Source: CAZVIJ01 sp964626735
GTDB lineage: Bacteria > Patescibacteriota > Dojkabacteria > JAOAGR01
Length of the DNA stretch: 15,297 nt
Direction of reading: 5' to 3'
NCBI GenBank assembly: GCA_964626735.1
Contig: CAZVIJ010000044.1
Span: forward strand, 1-15,297
Shown here: positions 1 to 5,898 of the stretch, one piece after another
Layout: the number at the start of each line of letters is the position of its first letter
Numbering within the stretch: position 1 is the first letter of the stretch
Notes under the pieces: generated by a model
Databases searched by the model: none
What the model saw: only the letters and a program-made list of their open reading frames with translations
Told to the model about the DNA's origin: nothing
Position numbers and translations under genes: made by a program

Positions 1-1487
1 AATTGGTTGAGTGCCTCAAGACCAGAAAGGTCTGTGTAATGTATTTCCCTGAAACGCAAAACGACTGCTTTCGTCGTCTCGTTAATTTCGACCTTCTCCC
101 CTAATGCCTGAGTAGCCCCCATAGAAAGATTGCCTTCAAGAGACACAATTTCGACCTCTGGGTGCTTCTCAAGGAATTCCGAGTACTGCAGGTGCTTGAA
201 TCTGTTTTCGTAATCAATTTCGTGGGTATGAATAACCGATACTTTCCTGAAAACATTGAGCGCTGACAGAATCAAGCCTACCGCGACAGCGATGGTAAGA
301 TCCATAAATACCGTCAGGGCAAGCGTCAGGAAGAGAACAAAGATATCGAACTTCGGCGCTCTCGATAGTAGATGCCGAATTTCTTTCTGCTCGCTTATTT
401 TGTAGGCAGTAATAAAGAGAATCGAGCTAAGGACGGTAAGCGGGATCTCTCCCCCAAGTTTTGCGAGCGCGACGATGAACGTAAGTACAACCAGAGCGTG
501 TATGGAAGCGGCAATTCTAGACTTTGCCCCTGCCTTTATGGAAGTTCCGGTTCTTGCAATGACTGCAGTCGACGGAATGCCGGTGAAAAGCGGGGTGATG
601 ATATTTGCGATACCTTGCGATATCAATTCCCTATTCGACTTATGCCGAGTACGCGTCATTTTATCAGCGACCACGGCGCACAAAAGAGATTCGATCGAAA
701 TCAAGAAGGCTACTTTCAAGCCTGCGGAAATAAGATCAACCATGCTGACAGCTGGTATGCTTACGAGATGAAACGGAGGAAACCCGGCCGGTATTTGGCC
801 GTAGACATCTGAGATAGTCTTAACGCCCTGGAAAAACGGCACGTTCATTACGGTCATCGTGCAAAAAATAACGGGGATGAGCGAAGCGGGAACCTTAGAA
901 AATTGCTTGATCTTCGGCATGACTATCAGGATGCCCAAAGAAACCAGCCCGATAATTACCGTCGGAACATTAATGGTATTCAGATGCGTGAATGTTTCAA
1001 TCAGCTTCTCATGAAAATGCTCATGAGCATGGATACCAGTTAACCCCAAAAACGCATTCAGCTGTCCGAAGAAAAGCGTAATAGCGACACCAGCCGTAAA
1101 TCCTAAGGTTACCGATAGCGGTATATACTTGATCAAGGTACCGATCTTCAAAATTCCGAATAGTACGAGAAAAATGCCGGCAATCACTCCGATAAACGGC
1201 AATGCGTTCACCCCGTACTGCTCGATAATTGCTGCAAGTATCGGAACCATTGCGGCAGCGGGACCCGACACGCTGAATCGAGACCCCGCGAAAATCGAGG
1301 CGATAAGTCCTGCAACGCAGGCGGTGTACAAGCCCCATATGGGAGGAACGCCGGTTGCGATCGCGAGCGCGAGCGATAAAGGTATTGCGATAATGCCGGT
1401 GACCAACCCGGCACTCAAGTCCGACTTAAAAAGGTCAAGGTTATATCCCTTCAAGTCGTGGAAAAGACCAATATTTTTTGATTTCAT
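1..1487 (-). CDS. SulP family anion transporter with STAS domain (C-terminus cut by window edge)
   Basis: Secondary anion transporter of the SulP/SLC26 family (sulfate, bicarbonate or dicarboxylate; the substrate cannot be told from sequence), acting in the cytoplasmic membrane. I translated the frame from ATG 1487 to the window edge: 495 codons with no stop or frameshift. The N-terminus has the family pattern LSAGLVTGIIAIPLSLALA, followed by GVPPIWGLYTA and the SVSGPAAA segment near residues 68-75, then many hydrophobic helices. After about residue 415 a cytoplasmic STAS domain begins and carries the TDLSG motif with the conserved, often phosphorylated serine at about residue 488. Full-length members have about 550-600 residues, so some 50-100 are missing. 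A TTGACA promoter lies just upstream. The gene is divergent from the small protein at 1579. Family assignment is very secure; the substrate is unknown. Confidence 0.95.
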   Translation of the reverse strand, partial: MKSKNIGLFHDLKGYNLDLFKSDLSAGLVTGIIAIPLSLALAIATGVPPIWGLYTACVAGLIASIFAGSRFSVSGPAAAMVPILAAIIEQYGVNALPFIGVIAGIFLVLFGILKIGTLIKYIPLSVTLGFTAGVAITLFFGQLNAFLGLTGIHAHEHFHEKLIETFTHLNTINVPTVIIGLVSLGILIVMPKIKQFSKVPASLIPVIFCTMTVMNVPFFQGVKTISDVYGQIPAGFPPFHLVSIPAVSMVDLISAGLKVAFLISIESLLCAVVADKMTRTRHKSNRELISQGIANIITPLFTGIPSTAVIARTGTSIKAGAKSRIAASIHALVVLTFIVALAKLGGEIPLTVLSSILFITAYKISEQKEIRHLLSRAPKFDIFVLFLTLALTVFMDLTIAVAVGLILSALNVFRKVSVIHTHEIDYENRFKHLQYSEFLEKHPEVEIVSLEGNLSMGATQALGEKVEINETTKAVVLRFREIHYTDLSGLEALNQ

Positions 1488-1504
1488 AAGAAATTCGACT
1501 CATG

Positions 1505-1532
1505 ATATTACACCACAAATTGATGTTGTCAA
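1505..1532 (-). promoter_or_regulatory. Sigma70-type promoter of the SulP gene
   Basis: On the minus strand a perfect -35 TTGACA (1532-1527) is followed after 16 bp by TAATAT (1510-1505), a TANNNT-type -10. The ATG follows 17 nt after the -10, so the leader would be only about 10 nt. No Shine-Dalgarno is visible. Confidence 0.6.
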
Positions 1533-1564
1533 AAACCCTATCGACGGAAATTATGCCTGAGTAG

Positions 1565-1570
1565 TACAAT
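1565..1570 (+). promoter_or_regulatory. -10 element of the small membrane protein gene
   Basis: TACAAT lies 8 nt before ATG 1579 and implies a transcript starting within about 2 nt of the start codon. No good -35 sits at the usual distance. TTGTCA at 1526-1531 overlaps the -35 of the divergent SulP promoter and could pair only with a weaker upstream -10 (1549-1554). Confidence 0.4.
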
Positions 1571-1578
1571 GCGGCATT

Positions 1579-1818
1579 ATGGAATTTGCAGATATTCTCA
1601 ATAACCCCGTTACGCGGGTAGCGGTCGGAGGAGGACTTGGTTACCTGCTAAGCAGGGGTTTACTCGTACTCAACAGGAACGTCGATCCGACGCCGGTACT
1701 CGACAGGCAGCATACTATCGAAGGGCGAGCGGCAGTTGAAATTTCCCATACGATTTTAGTAGGAAGCGGGATGACGTTTGGACTGATTACGGCATTGATT
1801 CCTCAATGCTTACTGTAA
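1579..1818 (+). CDS. Small hypothetical membrane protein, 79 aa
   Basis: I do not recognise a family. The protein has two likely membrane helices: a glycine-rich one at about residues 13-31 (VAVGGGLGYLLSRGLLVL) and one at about residues 57-78 at the very C-terminus. A polar stretch lies between them (RNVDPTPVLDRQHTIEGR). The start is an ATG with a TACAAT hexamer 8 nt upstream and no Shine-Dalgarno, a pattern shared with several clear genes in this window; that is the main support for it being real. It lies 91 bp from and divergent to the SulP start, and 190 bp of non-coding DNA follow before cysS. The stop TAA sits inside a short palindrome (GCTTAC-T-GTAAGC). It is probably a lineage-specific membrane protein; function unknown. 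Confidence 0.6.
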   Translation: MEFADILNNPVTRVAVGGGLGYLLSRGLLVLNRNVDPTPVLDRQHTIEGRAAVEISHTILVGSGMTFGLITALIPQCLL

Positions 1819-1849
1819 GCCGATGCCAGCTTCGCCTTCCAGGATGTTG

Positions 1850-1878
1850 TTAAGAGCTTCATTCCGTGATACTCTTAA
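1850..1878 (+). repeat. Inverted repeat TTAAGAG/CTCTTAA in the spacer upstream of cysS
   Basis: A perfect 7-bp inverted repeat (1850-1856 and 1872-1878) with a 15-nt loop lies between the small membrane protein and cysS. No T-run follows, so it is not a classic intrinsic terminator. It may still form an RNA hairpin at the 3' end of the upstream transcript. The rest of 1819-1988 shows nothing I can name; I looked for a T-box or tRNA and found neither. Confidence 0.3.
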
Positions 1879-1966
1879 GCACTCTATGCAGCTATTCAGA
1901 ATCGAAAAGGAATTAGCGTACTTCTCGGTCCCCCACTGTTGCTGCCTTTAATATCCCATCCGTTTG

Positions 1967-1994
1967 TGGTGTTAATCACCAATATTTCTATAAT
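1967..1994 (+). promoter_or_regulatory. cysS promoter region: TATAAT -10 with a palindrome just upstream
   Basis: A consensus TATAAT at 1989-1994 lies 14 nt before ATG 2009, giving a leader of about 7 nt with no Shine-Dalgarno. Just upstream is the 15-bp palindrome TGGTG-TTAAT-CACCA (1967-1981), in the -35/-10 spacer region, which could be an operator. The -35 is poor; TTGTGG at 1964-1969 is the nearest candidate, with a long 19-bp spacer. Confidence 0.5.
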
Positions 1995-2008
1995 CAACAT
2001 AAGAATCC

Positions 2009-3471
2009 ATGTTAAAAATTTACAATACGCTTACTCATACAAAAGAAGAATTTATTCCGATACATGAAGGTACCGTAACCATGTACAACTGCGGCTTGAC
2101 CGTCTACGACTATCCCCAAATCGGAAACTTAAGGGCTTATACTATGGCGGATACCATCAGGCGATCGCTCGAATTCATGGGATACGAGGTACAACAGGTC
2201 ATGAATTGGACCGATGTCGGGCATCTTACCTTCACCGATGAGCAGAAGAAAAAGCTCGAGGGCGTCGAGGTGCTCGATGCAGATATGGGGCTCGATCGTA
2301 TGGAGAAAGCAGCGAAGCGAGAAGGCAAAACAGTTTGGGAAGTTGCGCAATTCTATATCGACCNNNNNNNNNNTTGGTTTCTGGAATTTTCTTCAAATGT
2401 CCGTTTTTCAGGAAAATGAATTTCCTCGAGCCGTCAGCAAGGCCGCGCGCATCAGAATATATCCAGGCTCAAATCGATATCATCGCACGTCTGCTCGATA
2501 AGGGGCTCGCCTATGTCACGCCGAGCGCGATCTATTTCGACACGAGCAAGTTTCCAGAATACGGAAAGCTTACCGGGCAAAGCCTCCTTGAAAAAAAGGT
2601 CGGCGCCCGAGAAGAAGTCGAAATCGACGAGAACAAGAAAAACCCGTACGACTTCAGGTTATGGCAGCTTGACCAGCCCGACCATGCGCAACAATGGGAA
2701 AGTCCCTGGGGCAAAGGTTTCCCCGGCTGGCACCTGGAGTGCTCCGCGATGATCCACGAGCTGCTGGGCGAACCGATCGATATCCATACCGGTGGAGTTG
2801 ACCATATACCGGTACATCACACAAACGAAATCGCCCAAAGCGAAGGAGCATTCGGAGTCCCGCTCGCCCACTACTGGTATCACAACGAGTTCCTGCTGGT
2901 GGACGGGAAACGAATGGGCAAAAGCTTGGGTAATGCGTATACCCTTGCAGATATCGAAGAACGAGGCTATGAACCGCTTGATCTGCGATATTTCTATCTT
3001 ACCGCGAATTTCCGTGCACAACAGAATTTTACCTTCGAGGCGCTCGGTGCTGCGCGAACTGCCCGTCAAAAGCTGATACATACCTATCAGTCGATAGTTT
3101 CGGGATATCTCGAAAATCAAGTTCCCTCCCCTGCTTATACCGAAGCTGTTAAGCGTTTTAAAGAAGCAATCGAAGATAGCTTCAATATGCCCAACGCCCT
3201 AGCGCAAATTTGGGAAGCTCGGGAAAAGCTCGACGATTCGGATTACGCCAAGTTCATACAATACACCGACTTATATACCGGGCTTGAGATCGCAACGACG
3301 AAAATCACGCCGATAGCTATACCGGCAGAGGTCCAGGAATTGGTCGAAAAGCGTACGCAGGCGAAATCCGAAAAAAATTATGCCCTTTCCGACAGCATAA
3401 GGCAGGAAATTCTCGCTAAAGGCTTCGAAATAAAGGACACGCCTGAAGGGCCTGTTGTAACAAAACAATAA
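2009..3471 (+). CDS. cysS: Cysteinyl-tRNA synthetase, interrupted by an assembly gap with a frame change
   Basis: Class I aminoacyl-tRNA synthetase charging tRNA-Cys in the cytoplasm. The N-terminal part (MLKIYNTLT..., 2009-2362) has the zinc-ligand Cys in YNCGLTVYD, then YPQIGNLRAY where the HIGH motif normally lies, then TDVGHLTFTDE. After the N-run the gene continues in another frame from about 2404: FRKMNFLEP, PWGKGFPGWHLECSAM (second zinc Cys), DIHTGG, HHTNEIAQSEG (zinc His/Glu), KRMGKSLGN (KMSKS variant) and a normal C-terminal helical domain ending in VTKQ. The TDVGH...MEKAAKREGKTVWEVA form resembles the CPR-type enzyme as I remember it. The upstream frame is codon phase 2 and the downstream phase 1, and about 30 nt right of the gap (2374-2403) resemble CysRS in neither frame. 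I read this as gap or contig-end error, not a pseudogene. The stop is 34 nt before uppP. Confidence 0.95.
2364..2373. other. Assembly gap (10 N) inside cysS
   Basis: A run of ten N of conventional, not measured, length. The coding frame on the two sides differs by one phase, and the bases directly to the right do not encode recognisable CysRS sequence. Confidence 0.97.
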
Positions 3472-3500
3472 TTGTTTACGGACAAGAAAAGAAATATAGT
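3472..3500 (+). promoter_or_regulatory. Promoter of uppP
   Basis: TTGTTT (3472-3477), a 17-bp spacer and TATAGT (3495-3500) lie immediately after the cysS stop. The ATG at 3506 follows after only 5 nt, which predicts a leaderless uppP mRNA independent of cysS readthrough. Confidence 0.55.
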
Positions 3501-3505
3501 TGACC

Positions 3506-4315
3506 ATGTTTAAAGCGATAATTCTCGGGATCATTCAAGGGTTGACCGAGTTCATCCCGGTATCGAGCTCAGCGCATGACCTCGTAACTTCGAAGCTCCT
3601 CGGGTTCCATGCAGAGGATACCTCCTACTCCGCTGCGATTCATTTCGCGACATTCTTGGCAGCTTTGATCTACTTCAGGAAAGATATCCTTCGCCTAACG
3701 AAAGCGTTGTTCCGCAATGCCCCCCAATCGGACAGCGAAAAATCCGAGAAACAACTCGCGCTCAACATCATCGTAGCCACCGTACCAGCAGTGGCTCTCG
3801 CCTTTTTGGTAGACAAAATCGATTTCTTCAAATCTATTTCAACTAATCTGCTCGTAATAGGGATCACCTCGATATTCTTCGCATTCCTCCTCTTCGTTAC
3901 CGATAAGATAAACTTCAACGCATTCAAGCATCACAGCAGGAAAGAAGCATCGTTTCGGGATGCGGTACTTATCGGATCAAGTCAGGTTATAGCAGCGGCC
4001 TTCCCCGGGGCATCGCGATCAGGTATAACGCTTACGACTTCGTTTTGGCTCAAACTCGATAGGGATTACGCTACGAGGTTCGTATTCCTCATTTCGATCC
4101 CGATAACCGGTATCGCAAGCCTTTACGAACTTCTGGTGAAGCAATCGGTCGCAATCGATCTAACGTTCGCGTCGGCATTCATCGCCGCGTTCGTTTCGGG
4201 CATGCTGGCAATTCACTTCTTGCTGCTCTATATACGAAGGACATCGCTGCAGTGGCTCTGTTTGTATAGGATCTTGTTCGGCTTGGCGATAATAGGCATG
4301 TACGTTATGCGCTGA
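3506..4315 (+). CDS. uppP: Undecaprenyl-diphosphatase (UppP/BacA family)
   Basis: Integral membrane phosphatase converting undecaprenyl diphosphate to undecaprenyl phosphate, recycling the lipid carrier of peptidoglycan and other wall polymers. About 269 aa, the usual family length. Motif 1 is GIIQGLTEFIPVSSSAHDLV, carrying the (E/Q)xxxE pair and the SSxxH histidine. Motif 2 is PGASRSGIT with the phosphate-binding arginine. The rest is hydrophobic, with about seven or eight helices. I chose ATG 3506 over TTG 3500, which is two codons upstream in the same frame and overlaps the last base of the -10 hexamer. The stop is TGA, one sign that TGA is not reassigned here. The downstream neighbour is convergent, 19 bp away. 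Together with DedA at 11394 it suggests lipid-carrier recycling genes in this region. Confidence 0.95.
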   Translation: MFKAIILGIIQGLTEFIPVSSSAHDLVTSKLLGFHAEDTSYSAAIHFATFLAALIYFRKDILRLTKALFRNAPQSDSEKSEKQLALNIIVATVPAVALAFLVDKIDFFKSISTNLLVIGITSIFFAFLLFVTDKINFNAFKHHSRKEASFRDAVLIGSSQVIAAAFPGASRSGITLTTSFWLKLDRDYATRFVFLISIPITGIASLYELLVKQSVAIDLTFASAFIAAFVSGMLAIHFLLLYIRRTSLQWLCLYRILFGLAIIGMYVMR

Positions 4316-4334
4316 GAAATCGATTTTCTCCCTG

Positions 4335-5342
4335 CTATGCAATCCTCCCCTTGTATCCGTACGCCTCGAAGTTCTCAATGATTTTCTTAATGCCGAGCGC
4401 GGTGCAGTGCTGCGGATCTTCAGCGATAACAACCGGAATGCCCAATGCCTTCACGAGAAGATTGGTGAACTTATCCAGCATTACTCCCCCGCCGCATACA
4501 ACGATACCCGTGTCGACGATATCGCTCGACAGCTCAGGCGGCGTCTTCTCGAGAACCGAGCGGATGGCTAGAACGATTTGGTTGAGCACCGGCTTTATAG
4601 CTTCATGGATATCGTTGGTGCGAACCATAATATTTCGCGGCATTCCGGTCGTTCCGTCCCTGCCGCGAACCTCAAGCTCTTTTTGATTTTCTACGATAAT
4701 CGCGCTCGAAAGCCGTATCTTAATTTTCTCGGCCATCATCTCGCCGATTATCAATCCGTAAATTTTCTTGAAATAGTTGATGATCGCTTCATTGAGCGCA
4801 AGCGACGCTTGCTTCGAGGAGTTGGAAATCACGATGCCGTTGAGCGAGATTACTGCCGTTTCCGTCGTTCCTCCCCCCATGTTCACGATCATATTCCCGA
4901 ACGGCTTCTCGATATCGAGGCCGGTACCGATCGCCGAGAGGTAGCTGGACGGAAACAGAAACACCTCTCCTGCCCCCGCATTGAGCGCGGCCTCTTCCAA
5001 CGCTCTTTTTTCTACCGATGTAATGATCGACGGAACGCTCAAGACGACATCGGGCTTTACGAACGAAACCCTTCCGACAGCAAGATTGATGAGATACTTC
5101 AACAACGATTCGGCTGCCCGATAGTTCGACAAGACGCTGTTCTTTATTGGCCGAATAATATCGATATCCAGCGGAGTCTTTCCGAGCATTTCCTCTGCCC
5201 CTTCACCGACGGTAATGATCTGCTTACCGACCTTATCGAAGGCGATAATAGTGGGCTGTTCGTAGATGATGCCTTTTTGAGGCATGATTACCCGCGTTTT
5301 GACGGTACCCAAATCAATACCGATAGTTTTCTTGAACTTCAT
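4335..5342 (-). CDS. MreB-like bacterial actin with altered ATPase active site
   Basis: Actin-fold ATPase related to MreB, which forms membrane-bound filaments that guide wall synthesis. The length of 335 aa is normal. Phosphate-1 loop IGIDLGTVKT (Asp10) is intact, as are PSIITSVEKRALEEAALNAGA, a phosphate-2-like GGGTTETAVISL, INYFKKIYGLIIGEMMAEKIKI, LEVRGRD, TPPELSSDIVDTGIVVCGGG and IPVVIAEDP. Two normally invariant sites differ. The IEEPMAAAIG segment reads LFPSSYLSAIG, replacing the catalytic Glu (Caulobacter E140, as I recall the numbering) by Ser132. The phosphate-2 DIGGGTT reads NMGGGTT, so Asp162 becomes Asn154. Hydrolysis may be slow or absent. It has its own TATAAT 8 nt before the ATG, in the 36-bp gap after the UmuD-like gene. 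It is MreB-related without doubt; whether it is the main MreB or a paralogue cannot be told here. Confidence 0.92.
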   Translation of the reverse strand: MKFKKTIGIDLGTVKTRVIMPQKGIIYEQPTIIAFDKVGKQIITVGEGAEEMLGKTPLDIDIIRPIKNSVLSNYRAAESLLKYLINLAVGRVSFVKPDVVLSVPSIITSVEKRALEEAALNAGAGEVFLFPSSYLSAIGTGLDIEKPFGNMIVNMGGGTTETAVISLNGIVISNSSKQASLALNEAIINYFKKIYGLIIGEMMAEKIKIRLSSAIIVENQKELEVRGRDGTTGMPRNIMVRTNDIHEAIKPVLNQIVLAIRSVLEKTPPELSSDIVDTGIVVCGGGVMLDKFTNLLVKALGIPVVIAEDPQHCTALGIKKIIENFEAYGYKGRIA

Positions 5343-5350
5343 TGCTCGAA

Positions 5351-5356
5351 ATTATA
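5351..5356 (-). promoter_or_regulatory. -10 element of the MreB-like gene
   Basis: A consensus TATAAT on the minus strand sits 8 nt before the ATG in the gap after the UmuD-like gene. No convincing -35 lies at 16-18 bp. It predicts a near-leaderless mRNA and shows that the gene need not depend on its upstream neighbour. Confidence 0.5.
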
Positions 5357-5378
5357 CTGAAATTTTATTGTTAATCGA

Positions 5379-5816
5379 TTAGCGCATGTTCCGTACGACA
5401 GAACAGACGACACCGACGATTTTGAACTCATCCGCGTATTCGTCCAGGTACGCATCACCGGCAGACCGGAGGAACATCTTACCCTCTTCATCTTCTGCCA
5501 AGAACCGCAAGGAATACTGGTCGTCGATCTCAGCGACGACGAGGTCGCCGATATCGGCCGAAAGGCTGTCGTCGACAATCGCGAGATCCCCTTCGAAAAT
5601 GCCGGCCTCGCGCATTGAATCGCCTTTTACGATGAAAACGAGCCGCTCGTCTTCTCCTTCGAACATGAACGGTACCGAACTTAACCCATTTTGGTCGTAA
5701 TCGAAAAGCTCAACGTTCGGCTCGAGAATTTGTTGATTGATTATGGACTCTTCGAAGTCAGTTTGAGGCTCTGCGGAGACGATAACAAACATTTGCCCGT
5801 AATTTGTGATGTCCAT
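5379..5816 (-). CDS. UmuD/LexA-like S24 family protein lacking the catalytic lysine
   Basis: Resembles UmuD: 145 aa against about 139, no helix-turn-helix, an S24 core IVKGDSMREAGIFEGDLAIVD and a C-terminus GVVCSVVRNMR very like the UmuD end. The nucleophile position is Ser67. The general-base lysine lies exactly 37 residues later in both LexA (S119/K156) and UmuD (S60/K97); here residue 104 is Arg (codon CGG, in YSLRFL). The first 66 residues contain no Ala-Gly or Cys-Gly dipeptide that could serve as the usual self-cleavage site. So it is probably not an active autoprotease, though Arg could in principle retain weak activity. UmuD partners the polymerase UmuC; none is in this window. It has its own TTGACG promoter and is divergent from the secreted protein at 5899. 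Confidence 0.88.
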   Translation of the reverse strand: MDITNYGQMFVIVSAEPQTDFEESIINQQILEPNVELFDYDQNGLSSVPFMFEGEDERLVFIVKGDSMREAGIFEGDLAIVDDSLSADIGDLVVAEIDDQYSLRFLAEDEEGKMFLRSAGDAYLDEYADEFKIVGVVCSVVRNMR

Positions 5817-5829
5817 AATTGTGGCAATT
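5817..5829. repeat. Palindrome AATTG-TGG-CAATT before the UmuD-like start
   Basis: A perfect 5+5 bp inverted repeat with a 3-bp centre between the -10 and ATG of the UmuD-like gene. It may be an operator or chance; the 82-bp divergent spacer holds a second inverted repeat at 5843-5858. Confidence 0.25.
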
Positions 5830-5830
5830 G

Positions 5831-5859
5831 AATTTACTATTATGACGACGATACGTCAA
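5831..5859 (-). promoter_or_regulatory. Promoter of the UmuD-like gene with overlapping inverted repeat
   Basis: Minus-strand TTGACG (5859-5854), 17-bp spacer and TAAATT (5836-5831), 14 nt before the ATG. The inverted repeat TGACG-ACGATA-CGTCA (5843-5858) overlaps this -35 and lies just upstream of the divergent promoter at 5865-5893, a position suited to an operator controlling both. Confidence 0.5.
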
Positions 5860-5864
5860 CAAAA

Positions 5865-5893
5865 GTGACCTCGACATGGCTATCTGGTAGTAT
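5865..5893 (+). promoter_or_regulatory. Extended -10 promoter of the secreted helical protein
   Basis: TGgTAGTAT (5885-5893) is an extended -10; GTGACC at 5865-5870 is a fair -35 at 17 bp. ATG 5899 follows after only 5 nt, predicting a leaderless message. A competing ATG at 5892 is in another frame that does not stay open. Confidence 0.5.
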
Positions 5894-5898
5894 GAACA

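Noticed and set aside
372..1560. Plus-strand open frames antisense to SulP (372-812, 475-771, 1129-1560)
   Set aside because: The minus strand encodes an unbroken SulP protein through this whole region.
1819..2008. T-box, riboswitch or tRNA before cysS
   Set aside because: No T-box consensus, specifier stem, cloverleaf or T-run; the predicted leader is only about 7 nt.
2659..3120. 153-codon minus-strand open frame
   Set aside because: Antisense to well-conserved CysRS sequence; no motif.
3500..3508. TTG start for uppP
   Set aside because: It overlaps the -10 hexamer; the ATG two codons later is at the expected transcription start and gives the usual UppP N-terminus.
4314..4330. Hairpin GAGAAA-TCGAT-TTTCTC between uppP and the MreB-like gene as a shared terminator
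   Set aside because: Only 6 bp, A/T-rich and without a proper T-run in either direction; it also overlaps the uppP stop.
4578..5360. 260-codon open frame on the plus strand
   Set aside because: Lies antisense to the MreB-like gene, has low-complexity Arg/Asp-rich translation and no family motif; a shadow of the codon bias of the real gene.
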